From positions 62,001-126,000 of the forward strand of contig JAJYLQ010000009.1 in NCBI GenBank assembly GCA_021787595.1: a stretch of 64,000 bases of DNA. Direction: 5' to 3'. The DNA comes from Chloroflexota bacterium. Lineage in GTDB: Bacteria > Chloroflexota > Anaerolineae > Anaerolineales > Villigracilaceae. How positions within the stretch are numbered: position 1 is the stretch's first letter; every line of letters starts with the position of its first letter. Below, in pieces: positions 52,476-60,822 of this stretch. Below the pieces are notes generated by a model. That model worked only from the letters and a program-made list of their open reading frames with translations, searched no databases and was not told the DNA's origin. The position numbers were made by a program, and so were the translations under genes.

Positions 52476-53156
52476 ATGAATATTGAAATTTTATACAAGG
52501 ACGAACATATCATCGTTCTCAACAAACCCGCCGGGCTTTCTGTTTTGCCTGATGGCTGGGAAAAAGATTCGCAATATCTCGTAAAGATGTTGGAAGAAGA
52601 ATACGGAAACCCTTCGACAAGCTCAGGGCGAGGAATATTTATTGTCCATCGTCTCGATAAAACTACAAGCGGCGTAATGGTCTTTGCACGCACGGCCGAA
52701 GCGCATCGTTCGCTCAACATGCAATTCGATAAACACGGAGCGTGGAAGATTTATCATGCCATCGCGATTGGCAATCCAAAATGGGATGAAAAGATTGCGA
52801 AGCATCCGTTGCGGGCCAACGTCGGACACAAACATCGCACAATGGTGGACGACAAAAACGGGAAACCGTCCGAGACGAGATTCAAAATCCTTAAACGGTA
52901 TCCGCATCACATCCTGCTCGAAGCGGAATTGATGACGGGACGCACGCATCAAATTCGAGTCCATGCGTACGCGTTGGGACATCCACTATTGGGTGATATT
53001 TTATACAGTGCGCCGGCAACAGAAATCATTGCGCGTCCCGCATTACATGCGTATTCGTTATCGTTCATACACCCGCGAACAAACGAATGGCTAACCTTCA
53101 CCGCGCCTTATCCGTCGGATTTTGAATCTGCGTTAAAAAATGTAGGGGCTGGGTGA
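52476..53156 (+). CDS. RluA-family RNA pseudouridine synthase
   Basis: 226 residues. EHIIVLNKPAGLSVLPDGWE is followed by the catalytic motif IVHRLDKTTSGVMVFA, with Asp near residue 60, and LMTGRTHQIRVHAYALGHPL. Residues NPSTSSGRG, at about 44-52, come from an R6 repeat and are not expected in the family. A TACAAT at 52450-52455 suggests transcription starts after ATG 52455, so ATG 52476 is preferred. The last codons and stop lie in a GGGGCTGGGT/ACCCAGCCCC palindrome. Confidence 0.9.
   Translation: MNIEILYKDEHIIVLNKPAGLSVLPDGWEKDSQYLVKMLEEEYGNPSTSSGRGIFIVHRLDKTTSGVMVFARTAEAHRSLNMQFDKHGAWKIYHAIAIGNPKWDEKIAKHPLRANVGHKHRTMVDDKNGKPSETRFKILKRYPHHILLEAELMTGRTHQIRVHAYALGHPLLGDILYSAPATEIIARPALHAYSLSFIHPRTNEWLTFTAPYPSDFESALKNVGAG
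52610..52630. repeat. R6 repeat in frame in the pseudouridine synthase gene
   Basis: CCCTTCGACAAGCTCAGGGC is translated as NPSTSSGRG just before the conserved catalytic HRLD strand. Confidence 0.65.
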
Positions 53157-53168
53157 CCCAGCCCCTAC
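53144..53168. repeat. Palindrome at the junction of two convergent genes
   Basis: TAGGGGCTGGGT and ACCCAGCCCCTA are perfect inverse arms. The stop codon of the pseudouridine synthase lies in the loop, and the DUF1015 gene stop follows. No T-run on either side. Confidence 0.6.
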
Positions 53169-53171
53169 GCG

Positions 53172-54488
53172 TTACGAAATTTTTCTGGCTTCCATGTAGA
53201 AACGTTTTTCGCGCGCCTCGCCCATCGAAAACGTTTTGCGCGGCAATGCGCCATCGAGAATCACAGTTTTGAATAGATTGGACTTGCTCATGCCGGGCAA
53301 ATAAATTCCGGCATTGTTCGGCTGGTCACCGAGCCGCGCGACCACATCTTCGCCGTGGACGTAATCAATTTTTTCCGCGCCGCCGTCTTTCATGAACGCA
53401 TCGAGGAAAGATTGAATCGTGCCAACTGGTAAATTGGATGAGGCGTGTGCGATCTCGATCACGCCGAATTTCTTTCCGCCTCCAACCAGACCAATAGCCT
53501 GCTTCTGGCCATCAGCCGAATCCACCGCCTTGACCATTTTCTCCGCGCTCGCAACTTCCTTGTATGAAAAATTCGCGCCGAACAATTTTTCCAGCGCCGC
53601 GAACAAATCCTTCTTCAAACCAAACAGCACGCGATGAATGGGCTCGAACTCCAAGCCTTCGTCATGAACATTTTCGATCTCGACCAGCGCGTAGCGCGCG
53701 GGATGATCCATCCCAACCTGGGGTTTGATCTTTTCCCAAATGGCCTTGGCCGTTGCAAGCGAATGATTGCCATCGCCCATCGCGAAAAGCAAGACCGGTT
53801 TATCTTTTCCAATACCATACTTCGCCGCGAACGTTTCGGGTTTTGCAAGTCCGCGCAAGGCTTCGACGATTTTATTTTCAAAATCTGAATTGACAGCATA
53901 ACCGGTCAAATGCCCGCTGTCGAGCATCAAATCAAAATCATAAAGTTTCTCAAGTTTCGATTTCGCCGCGGACAATGGTTCGATGACCGTGCGATTCGGG
54001 TCATCAATCAAAACCAAAATGTGCGGCAATTCCAGCGCCGCGCCTTCGCGAATCTTCATGCGCGGCGGCAGGCGTTCGACGATGGTTCCCTCGGTCGCGC
54101 GGATAAGACTGCTGGAGCCTTTGGTGTAATCGTAGCATTCGAGATCGAGCGCCAGAACGATGCCTCTGCGTGTCTTGCCTGCCACGGTGCGCTCGACATA
54201 AACCAATCCTTCGCGCGGCTGGAGAATGCCGGCATCCAAATATTTCCGCATCGTGGACTGAATATTTTGAATACGCTGCTCTGCGCCTGGCTTTTCCAAA
54301 TAAACTTCGGGAAAGGTTAAGTTCAAAGTAGAAGGCGCGTCGCCAACGAGCTTCTCAACTCGATTCCAATATTCCGGCTCAGAAGTAAATTGGTCGCAGG
54401 CAATAACAGCCCATTTGGTTAAATCAGTTCCCGGTTTGGGAAGATACACTTGTGAGATTTGAATGCCAATATCGCTAATGATTTTCAT
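53172..54488 (-). CDS. DUF1015 family protein
   Basis: 438 residues. Conserved segments are KWAVIACDQFTSEPEYWNRV, LPPRMKIREGAALELPHILV, LLFAMGDGNHSLATAKAIWE and DYVHGEDVV. The MGDGNHSLA core matches DUF1015. The gene lies just downstream of serA and near serC. That linkage is found in other genomes and suggests a role in serine or phosphoserine metabolism; the activity of this copy is unknown. Confidence 0.88.
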   Translation of the reverse strand: MKIISDIGIQISQVYLPKPGTDLTKWAVIACDQFTSEPEYWNRVEKLVGDAPSTLNLTFPEVYLEKPGAEQRIQNIQSTMRKYLDAGILQPREGLVYVERTVAGKTRRGIVLALDLECYDYTKGSSSLIRATEGTIVERLPPRMKIREGAALELPHILVLIDDPNRTVIEPLSAAKSKLEKLYDFDLMLDSGHLTGYAVNSDFENKIVEALRGLAKPETFAAKYGIGKDKPVLLFAMGDGNHSLATAKAIWEKIKPQVGMDHPARYALVEIENVHDEGLEFEPIHRVLFGLKKDLFAALEKLFGANFSYKEVASAEKMVKAVDSADGQKQAIGLVGGGKKFGVIEIAHASSNLPVGTIQSFLDAFMKDGGAEKIDYVHGEDVVARLGDQPNNAGIYLPGMSKSNLFKTVILDGALPRKTFSMGEAREKRFYMEARKIS

Positions 54489-54508
54489 GAGGGCTCCATA
54501 TTAATAAC

Positions 54509-54643
54509 ATGTCATTGCGAGGAGGCCGTAGGCCGACGTGGCAATCTCAAATAATCTTCAAACAGGAGATTGCCACGTGGCGCCTGGTTTCGATACGCCG
54601 AAAGGCACAGCTACTCAACCATCGGCGCCACTCGCAATGACAT
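54509..54643. repeat. Repeat family R1 copy, GAGGCCGTAGGCC variant
   Basis: ATGTCATTGCGAGG and CTCGCAATGACAT ends around GTGGCAATCTC/GAGATTGCCAC. It lies between the DUF1015 gene and serA, whose stop codon follows 10 bases later. Confidence 0.85.
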
Positions 54644-54652
54644 TTGGAATTG

Positions 54653-55564
54653 TTACGCAGGCTGCATCTTCCTAGCAAACTCAATCAACTTGGCAGCTAC
54701 TTCCACGCCGATGCGGCCCTGCGCTTCCTTCGTCGCGGCGCCGATGTGCGGCGAGCCAATGACGTTATCGAGCTTGAACAGTTTCCAATCCGCCGGCGGT
54801 TCCTCGGCAAAGACATCCAGCGCCGCGCCTGCGACTTTGCCGCTGGTCAGCGCGTCATACAAAGCGTACTCGTCAATGATGCCGCCGCGCGCGCAGTTAA
54901 TAATGCGGACGCCATTCTTCATCTTGGCAAATTGATCTTTGCCAATCATGTTTGCAGACTCTTTCGTCTTTGGCAGATGCAGGCTGATGTAATCGGCTTG
55001 CGCCAATAACTCATCGAGCAAAACAAGTTTTACACCGGCAAGTTCTTTCACGTATGGATCGTACGCCACAACGATCATACCCAATGCGGACGCGCGCCTG
55101 GCAACTTCCTTGCCAATGTTGCCAACGCCGACGAGTCCGAGAGTCTTGCCGCCAATCTCATCGCCTTCAAAAGCTTTCTTGTCCCACTTCTCGGACTTCA
55201 CCGAAGCCGTTGCTTTGTAGAGTGACCGAGCCAGCGAGAACATGTAACCGATGGTCAATTCAGCAACCGATGCCGAACTGGCAAGCGGAGTGTTCATGAC
55301 AGTGACGCCTTTTGATTTGGCATAATCCGCATCAATGGTGTCGAGGCCAACGCCGCCGCGCACGATCACTTTCAGATTTGGACAAACGTCAATCAACGGC
55401 TGCCGCACTTTGGTCCGGGAACGAACGATCATGCCGTCATAGACAGGCAAAACTTTCATCAAGTCTTCCGGTGTGATGTCATCGCGCACATCCACGGTCA
55501 AACCTGCAGCGCGCATTTGCTCGATGGCTTCCTTTTCGGTTTTATCGCAAACGAGAATTTTCAT
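54653..55564 (-). CDS. serA: D-3-phosphoglycerate dehydrogenase, short form
   Basis: 303 residues, without the C-terminal ACT domain of longer SerA proteins. The NAD fold is LGLVGVGNIGKEVARRASAL, and the catalytic residues are in RGGVGLDTID, INCARGGIIDEYALYDAL and GSPHIGAATKEAQ (Arg, Glu and His). It makes 3-phosphohydroxypyruvate, the SerC substrate. AGGAGGATCAAATG marks the start. Absence of the ACT domain implies no serine feedback through it. Confidence 0.94.
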   Translation of the reverse strand: MKILVCDKTEKEAIEQMRAAGLTVDVRDDITPEDLMKVLPVYDGMIVRSRTKVRQPLIDVCPNLKVIVRGGVGLDTIDADYAKSKGVTVMNTPLASSASVAELTIGYMFSLARSLYKATASVKSEKWDKKAFEGDEIGGKTLGLVGVGNIGKEVARRASALGMIVVAYDPYVKELAGVKLVLLDELLAQADYISLHLPKTKESANMIGKDQFAKMKNGVRIINCARGGIIDEYALYDALTSGKVAGAALDVFAEEPPADWKLFKLDNVIGSPHIGAATKEAQGRIGVEVAAKLIEFARKMQPA

Positions 55565-55589
55565 TTGATCCTCCTAGACAAATTTGGAA

Positions 55590-55687
55590 ATTAATAACAG
55601 GGACTCGCCCGACGAACCGGCTCGTCCCTGTTTGGAAAGTCGTTCTTTCACGCGGGTCATTCTAACAACGAGAAAATCTCCTGTCAA
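55590..55687 (-). promoter_or_regulatory. serA promoter and structured leader
   Basis: On the minus strand TTGACA (55687-55682) and TAGAAT (55664-55659) are separated by 17 bases. The roughly 85-base leader contains the AACAGGGAC/GTCCCTGTT hairpin (about 55597-55632) before the ribosome site. The hairpin could be an attenuator, but no T-box core is visible. Confidence 0.7.
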
Positions 55688-55723
55688 CGACATAAATCAG
55701 CCCGGATTCATGCTTATTGTTCT

Positions 55724-55752
55724 TTGCGATTTGTCTGACAACTTGTTATAAT
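55724..55752 (+). promoter_or_regulatory. serC promoter
   Basis: TTGCGA at 55724-55729 and TATAAT at 55747-55752 with a 17-base spacer, reading away from the serA promoter. The region between is shared by the divergent serA and serC genes. Confidence 0.65.
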
Positions 55753-55820
55753 GAGTTGAATTGTGAATTCTCGTCAGGTTTCTGGCGACCGTGAAAAATC
55801 AAATCACAGGAGTCAAAGTC

Positions 55821-56909
55821 ATGTCCGATCCCAAACGCGTGCACAACTTCAATCCCGGCCCGGCGGCTCTGCCGCTGGAAGTTCTGCAGCAGGCGCAAGC
55901 TGAAATGTTGGATTACAAAGGCACGGGGATGTCGGTGATGGAAATCAGCCATCGCTCAAAGGAATTCGAAGGCATCATCCAAACCGCCGAAGCAGACCTG
56001 CGTGAACTGCTCGGCATTCCATCCAATTACAAAATTCTATTCCTGCAAGGCGGCGCGTCGCTGCAATTTGCGATGCTGCCGATGAACTTACGCGCCGCCG
56101 GCTCTGCCGATTACATCGTGACCGGCACCTGGAGCAAGACCGCATTCAAGGAAGCTCAGAAATTGGGAACTGCGCGCGCCGCAGCCAACACCGAAGCAGA
56201 TGGATTCAAGAGCCTGCCCGCGAAACTCGATCTCGACCCGAAGGCCGCGTATCTGCACTTCACATCCAACGAGACGATTCACGGCGTGGAATATTTCAAT
56301 GAGCCGACTCCGCCCGCTGGAGTTCCATTGGTTTGCGACGCATCGTCAGACTTCATCAGCCGCCCCATTGACGTTTCCAAGTACGCGTTCATCTATGCCG
56401 GAGCGCAAAAGAACGCGGGACCCGCGGGCGTGGTCGTCGTTATCGTGAGAGACGACATGCTCGAGCGGACTCCCGCCAACCTGCCCGTGCTGTTGGATTA
56501 CAAAGCCCTGGCCGCCAGCGGTTCCTTGCACAACACTCCGCCCTGCTGGTCAATCTATATTACCGGACTCGTCTTCAAGTGGGCGAAGCAATTAGGCGGT
56601 TTGAGCGAAATCGCAAAACGCAACAAGGCGAAAGCCGATTTGGTTTACAAAGCCATTGACGAAAGCGGAGGCTTCTATCGCGGACACGCCAATAAAGAGG
56701 CGCGCTCCGTGATGAACATTCCATTCCGCCTGCCGTCCGAAGAATTGGAAGAAACCTTTGCCAGGGAAGCCAAGAGCAATGACTTGATCGGACTCAAAGG
56801 TCACCGCTCCGTGGGCGGGATGCGCGCTTCGCTTTATAACGCGTTGGACGTCAAAACCGCAGAATCTTTGACGCAGTTCATGCGCGAGTTCCAGAAGAAG
56901 AACGGGTAA
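55821..56909 (+). CDS. serC: Phosphoserine aminotransferase
   Basis: 362 residues from ATG 55821 after AGGAGT. It begins VHNFNPGPAALPLEVLQQAQ. GASLQFAMLPMNL binds PLP phosphate, and the PLP lysine is in YAGAQKNAGPAG near residue 196. The C-terminus is VGGMRASLYNALDVKTAESL. It makes phosphoserine from the SerA product. It is followed by its own terminator, and then by a decayed toxin-antitoxin pair. Confidence 0.97.
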   Translation: MSDPKRVHNFNPGPAALPLEVLQQAQAEMLDYKGTGMSVMEISHRSKEFEGIIQTAEADLRELLGIPSNYKILFLQGGASLQFAMLPMNLRAAGSADYIVTGTWSKTAFKEAQKLGTARAAANTEADGFKSLPAKLDLDPKAAYLHFTSNETIHGVEYFNEPTPPAGVPLVCDASSDFISRPIDVSKYAFIYAGAQKNAGPAGVVVVIVRDDMLERTPANLPVLLDYKALAASGSLHNTPPCWSIYITGLVFKWAKQLGGLSEIAKRNKAKADLVYKAIDESGGFYRGHANKEARSVMNIPFRLPSEELEETFAREAKSNDLIGLKGHRSVGGMRASLYNALDVKTAESLTQFMREFQKKNG

Positions 56910-56973
56910 GAGCTCTATCCACAGACATCGTACTCGAAGAGTATTGCATAGATTACGCAGATTTTTAAATGAG

Positions 56974-57018
56974 ACTTCGGAAGTTTCGCCGTCCTCTGGC
57001 GCTTCCGAAGCCTTTTTA
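56974..57018 (+). terminator. Terminator of serC
   Basis: CTTCGGAAG (56975-56983) pairs with CTTCCGAAG (57002-57010), with further GGCG/CGCC pairing inside. It is followed by CCTTTTTAA. Confidence 0.85.
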
Positions 57019-57077
57019 ATAAAGCACGAACTCCGAGCTTGGCCTGGGGGCCGCGTGATTTATTTGGTCGGAAAATT

Positions 57078-57413
57078 TTAGAACAATGCCAGAATCCCTG
57101 TTTCCAGGTCTTCGCTCAATGCACGAATGGCAGAATAATTCTCTCGCAGAATGGATTCGATATTCTGAGTGGAACAGTTCCCGCGACGAATCCAAATGAT
57201 TTTTGGCGGAAAACCCTTGACTACTCCGAGCTCGCTGAAATCGGCGTCCTTGGTGACAATCATATAGTCATGGTCATGAGCGTATTGCTAGATTTCAATA
57301 TCCATTGCGCTGCCCAGGCCAAGCATAAAGACATGGGCAGAGCCTGGGTAAATATCCGCAAGCCGACTTATCAGGCGTGGAGAGATATTCTGGTCAAACA
57401 GCAACAACTTCAT
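57078..57413 (-). pseudogene. DUF5615 PIN-like toxin gene with an in-frame stop
   Basis: From ATG 57413 the frame is MKLLLFDQNISPRLISRLAD, then VFMLGLGSAMDIEI, then TAG at codon 42 (57288-57290). It continues QYAHDHDYMIVTKDADFSEL to the end. Relatives have Trp there (DxEIWxYA), so TGG has become TAG. DUF5615 proteins are PIN-like toxins paired with DUF433. The start overlaps the DUF433 stop by four bases, so the operon structure is kept. Confidence 0.82.
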
Positions 57414-57634
57414 GGCTGAACAGCAGCCATGAGGCGTTCACGCGTTGCGGCAAAGCTGAGGCTCGCAAGAATATCCTCTTTCGTCAGGTAGGGAAAATCT
57501 TTGAGGATTTCCTGCTCCGACATGCCCGAAGCAAGATATTCCAGCACATCATAGACTGTGATCCGCATTCCGCGAATGCACGGCTTTCCGCCGCGTTTTC
57601 CAGGTTCAATGGTAATAATATCTTTGTATTGCAT
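57410..57634 (-). CDS. DUF433 antitoxin
   Basis: 74 residues from ATG 57634. ITIEPGKRGGKPCIRGMRIT and VYDVLEYLASGMSEQEILKD, then FPYLTKEDI, are the DUF433 signature. The frame is intact, while the toxin next to it has a stop codon. The pair lies between intact serC and a relic of another serC end. Confidence 0.92.
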   Translation of the reverse strand: MQYKDIITIEPGKRGGKPCIRGMRITVYDVLEYLASGMSEQEILKDFPYLTKEDILASLSFAATRERLMAAVQP

Positions 57635-57745
57635 GAGACACACTCCGCTCCAGCGTTAATGTTGAATTTTCATTTTCGCTGCTTGACCATCATTTTACTC
57701 CATCTCCTCTGTCTGATCGCAAAACACAAACGAAAATGCCACAAT

Positions 57746-57829
57746 ATGCGTGCTTCGTTATACAACACCGTGAAAGCCGCGGAATCACTGACGCAGTTCA
57801 TGCGCGAGTTCCAGGAGAAGCACGGGTAA
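57746..57829 (+). pseudogene. Relic of a serC 3' end
   Basis: The reading MRASLYNTVKAAESLTQFMR plus EFQEKHG and stop closely follows the serC ending MRASLYNALDVKTAESLTQF plus MREFQKKNG. It is six bases shorter and differs at several positions. Nothing of the rest of serC is present. Its terminator follows at 57854. Confidence 0.85.
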
Positions 57830-57853
57830 AAGATAATCCGAAGATTGTTAAAT

Positions 57854-57892
57854 CAGCCTACGGAAGTTTTTAAAACTTCCGTAGGCTTTTTT
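57854..57892. terminator. Terminator at the serC relic
   Basis: AGCCTACGGAAGTTTT (57854-57869) pairs perfectly with its inverse at 57871-57886. It is followed by TTTTTT on the plus strand and can also serve the minus-strand gene ending at 57905. Confidence 0.88.
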
Positions 57893-57904
57893 AAAATCAG
57901 AAAC

Positions 57905-59102
57905 TTACTTTATCCATTCAATGACAGTACCCTGCATATCTAATGACGATACAACGTCACCGTCTGTATTTAGGATGGCGGTACTGTTTTCATGAGGAAT
58001 AGCATTTTGTCTAAGATTAACATAAAAATAGGAGCTGTCGCCTCCCCAAACGGGAGCGCCATGAGAATAAGTTGTATCTCTTGTCAATTCGCTTAGAAGG
58101 CGGCTTTCCAAATCCAGCCGAAATAACTGAAATGAAGAATTTGTCTCCATTCCAGTTATCAAAAGCGATTGATTATCTGGAGAGATGGACGCACCCATGA
58201 GTTGAGTAATAATATCCTGCTTATTGCTATCCAACACCTTTTGAATTGTCTTGGATGATGTATCAAAGAGATAGACTGCGAAATCTTCCTTTTGTCCCTT
58301 TTCCGGCGGAGTATAGTATGTAAAAACGATTTTCGAGCCGTCCCTGCTCCAATCCTGCAATTCCATAAAATAAAATGGACGTACCTCTCCTAAAAATTTC
58401 TGATCAATCAAAATCTCGATACTGTTGTTATCGGTATCAATTAGACAAATGGAACTCATAGGATTGTCGGGGGTTGAGCAAGACAAGGCAATTTTCTTTC
58501 CATCAGGAGACCATCGCAGTTGCCCGCCGAGGCTGCCAATTATGTCTTGATTTAATTGCTTGACGCCTCCAGTTTTTACATCTTGCACGTATGCATAATT
58601 GCCTTGAAAATATGCGAGTTCGGTTCCGTCAGGCGACAACGCCAGCATAGGTATGGGTGAATCAATAGTGCGAATCAGGACAGGAGAACTGCCATCCCAA
58701 TTAGCAAGGTAAATGGCATCCGGTTCCTCAACCAATACCCTCCCCTTTAGGTCAAGTCTTGCTTTGGTTGGAGTAACATTAAGGGGAACATTTTCTGATG
58801 TATACCAGGCACGGTCACAAATTGCGGTTTTCTACCGCTTGATTCGCGGGGCTGAAGCCACCTGCTCAGTACGTGAAAGTCCTTCGGACTGGCGCAACGA
58901 GTCGGATTTATCCGACTTTCATGCGCTGAGGCGGGGATTTATCCCTTGCCGAATCCCGTTGAACAAAAGCGCAATTTATGCCCGTGTTCAGTATAACAGG
59001 GCTAGCGTGAGTAATTGGCACAATAGTTGAAGTGGGATTCTTCAATATTGCCCCACAGGAAGCCAAGAAGAACGCTAAGAATAAGAAAATGAATTTTTTC
59101 AT
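57905..59102 (-). pseudogene. Beta-propeller lipoprotein gene split by an R2 element
   Basis: The N-terminal part starts at ATG 59102: MKKFIFLFLAFFLASCGAIL, with lipobox ASC, to NTGIN. After the 159-base element at 58819-58977, the frame continues CDRAWYTSENVPLNVTPTKA and then DAIYLANWDGSSPVLIR with TolB-type propeller repeats (LALSPDGTELAYF, RWSPDGKKIALSC, DWSRDGSKIVFTY) to 57905. An in-frame TAG lies inside the element. Removal of the element restores one protein of about 345 residues. The downstream part may still be translated from TTG 58735, but without a signal peptide. Confidence 0.82.
58819..58977. mobile_element. R2-family element inserted in the lipoprotein gene
   Basis: The ends AAATTGCGGTTTTCTACCGC and the inverse of AAATTGCGCTTTTGTTCAAC form about 28-base imperfect inverted repeats, ending in GATTCG/CGAATC. 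The interior has CTGCTCAGTACGTGAAAGTC, as in R2 copies at 11106 and 30442. AATT at the junction may be a target duplication. No transposase is coded. Confidence 0.75.
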
Positions 59103-59134
59103 TGAATAGAAGCTTATCATACTTGTTATGAATA

Positions 59135-59171
59135 ACATACCATCTTCCCTTTCTGTGGGAAGATGGTATGT
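59135..59171 (-). terminator. Perfect 15-base hairpin after the golvesin-like gene
   Basis: ACATACCATCTTCCC (59135-59149) and its exact inverse at 59157-59171 with a 7-base loop. The following sequence is only weakly T-rich, but the position after the stop at 59194 fits a terminator. Confidence 0.7.
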
Positions 59172-59193
59172 CCTTAATTTGAAAGTCTTGGGT

Positions 59194-59706
59194 TTATGGG
59201 CTCGTCGTATATTTCCAATCGTCCCAATATACTCTCAATCCTCCGCACCAATAACCGGAAACACATTGGTTGCCCAGTCGAAGCTCGCCATAAGTATTAG
59301 GCAAATAATCGGAATAGCCAAGATACGCCCATGTCCCATGGTTAGCTGATTGATCCACAGTCACAAACCAATTATCGTTTGCGCCTTGTCCATGTGTAAG
59401 CCACCAGTATTTGGCGGCCGCTTCGCCAACATAAGGGCGATAGGCGTACCAATCGTAAACATTAGAGTATGTCGTATATGCCCAACGGTAAGAAGCTGGG
59501 TTTACTGTGTCTTGATACATATATTGGCATGAGCCGCCATAACATGAGGAAGTGGAAACCGTAGTGGGTGTTCCAGAACCGGATAAATAAGAAAGAGGAT
59601 TGTCACTGACATAGTAAGGGCCGCCCGCGCGTGCAACCAAGATAGTGGTTAAGGTCACCACAAAAGCGATTACAAGCGAAACCGCTACTCTCTTTATGGT
59701 TTTCAT
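59194..59706 (-). CDS. Secreted golvesin-like protein
   Basis: 170 residues. The signal peptide KRVAVSLVIAFVVTLTTILV ends near ARAGG. The mature part is rich in Tyr, Trp, Gly and Ser and contains YDWYAYRPYVGEAAAKYWWL, NDNWFVTVDQSANHGTWAYL and LRVYWDDWKY. This is the pattern of golvesin C-terminal-like cell-surface domains. AGGAGAG precedes the ATG. The gene is 21 bases after the LuxR-LolA-like gene and is probably co-transcribed with it. The codon use is A+T-richer than average for the window. Confidence 0.75.
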   Translation of the reverse strand: MKTIKRVAVSLVIAFVVTLTTILVARAGGPYYVSDNPLSYLSGSGTPTTVSTSSCYGGSCQYMYQDTVNPASYRWAYTTYSNVYDWYAYRPYVGEAAAKYWWLTHGQGANDNWFVTVDQSANHGTWAYLGYSDYLPNTYGELRLGNQCVSGYWCGGLRVYWDDWKYTTSP

Positions 59707-59727
59707 TTTAGTCTCTCCTCATTGTAG

Positions 59728-60822
59728 TTAGGGCTGCCCGCTCGAACGATAAGCTGCGGGAACACTGAATGTACTGGCTTCAAGTGGCATATCCAGTTGT
59801 AGCGAGGTGAAGGTTGCATCTACAAACTTTTGGCCGTTTTCTTCCCGACTGTATTTCAAGATCATTCCCGTTGACTGATCAATCCAGGCAGTAGCTTGAC
59901 CGGTCTTATATTTCAAGTTGACAATCCAGGTATTTCTTCCCAATAGGTTGTCTTCTCCTGTCAACGTATAGGCCGAAATTGGATTCCCTTGTGCAAACCA
60001 TTCAGGATAGAGATACTCTTTTACAGGCGCAGGGATTAAAAGCGAAAACGGGTGGTTGTAGACAGTATCAACTTTGACTTCAGACAAATTTCTAGGCAAT
60101 ATGGACAAATCGTTAGCAAACTTAGGCAAGTTGCCTTCAGTATATGTCTTGCTTTGTTTGTCCAAGTCATAGACTTTCATTCCATTACTGATCCATATTT
60201 CTTGATCATTGAAGCCCGGCTCGTTCTTGTTGTATACATCTACATAGGCAGAGAGAGGTTGGTATATTGCAAACTGATTGACATATGTTTGCGTTTTTCC
60301 TCCTCCGTTCGGGTCATACCAAGTGATTTCCGCCTCTCCTTTAGCAGTACTCCACTTGGTATGGCTGTTCAGAACCAGAGTGAGGATATCGTCCATCGTG
60401 TTCGATGCCATCGCCGATTGGGTCTCCATAAGCATACGAGGAACCCCCAGTCCGATAGCCATTAACCCCAACATGATCCCAGCAGTTATTGAAACGAGCA
60501 AATCTAATTTCTTCATCAGCATTCTCCTTTCTTGCCGGGATCTTAGCAATGTTCTATATACCTTGCTATGGGTAGAGTCACTACTTTGCTCGTGGGGAAA
60601 GTCCCTACCATTATTTTTTTGTTCCAATCCCCACCGAATCGCTTCCGCACGATTAGCGGCACCAATCTTGCGATAGATACTTGCAACATGTTTCTCTGCG
60701 GTCTTTTCAGATATGCCCACCTGCAAAGCAATCTGCTTATTTGACTTTCCTTCGACTAACAGATCGAGTACTTCAATTTCTCGCTTAGACAACCTTTTAT
60801 TGTTTGAGGATAAATCTGTCAT
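59728..60822 (-). CDS. Membrane-tethered LuxR-type regulator with LolA-like outer domain
   Basis: 364 residues. Residues 10-65 are a LuxR HTH (LSKREIEVLDLLVEGKSNKQ, SEKTAEKHVASIYRKIGAAN). One membrane segment lies near residues 105-130 (LDLLVSITAGIMLGLMAIGL). The rest (about 230 residues) resembles the LolA/outer-membrane lipoprotein-sorting fold. The topology is like ToxR/CadC one-component regulators. AAAGGAG and an internal ATG (60516) also sit exactly before the membrane part, so the outer domain could be made separately. It precedes a secreted protein gene. Confidence 0.82.
   Translation of the reverse strand: MTDLSSNNKRLSKREIEVLDLLVEGKSNKQIALQVGISEKTAEKHVASIYRKIGAANRAEAIRWGLEQKNNGRDFPHEQSSDSTHSKVYRTLLRSRQERRMLMKKLDLLVSITAGIMLGLMAIGLGVPRMLMETQSAMASNTMDDILTLVLNSHTKWSTAKGEAEITWYDPNGGGKTQTYVNQFAIYQPLSAYVDVYNKNEPGFNDQEIWISNGMKVYDLDKQSKTYTEGNLPKFANDLSILPRNLSEVKVDTVYNHPFSLLIPAPVKEYLYPEWFAQGNPISAYTLTGEDNLLGRNTWIVNLKYKTGQATAWIDQSTGMILKYSREENGQKFVDATFTSLQLDMPLEASTFSVPAAYRSSGQP

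Noticed and set aside
55590-55640. Second T-box in front of serA
   Set aside because: The hairpin lacks the conserved AGGGUGGNACCGCG core and a stem I; it was kept only as a structured leader.
57377-57829. 150-codon plus-strand protein ending like SerC
   Set aside because: Only the last 28 codons resemble SerC; the rest is antisense to the DUF433/DUF5615 pair, so it is a relic and not a gene.
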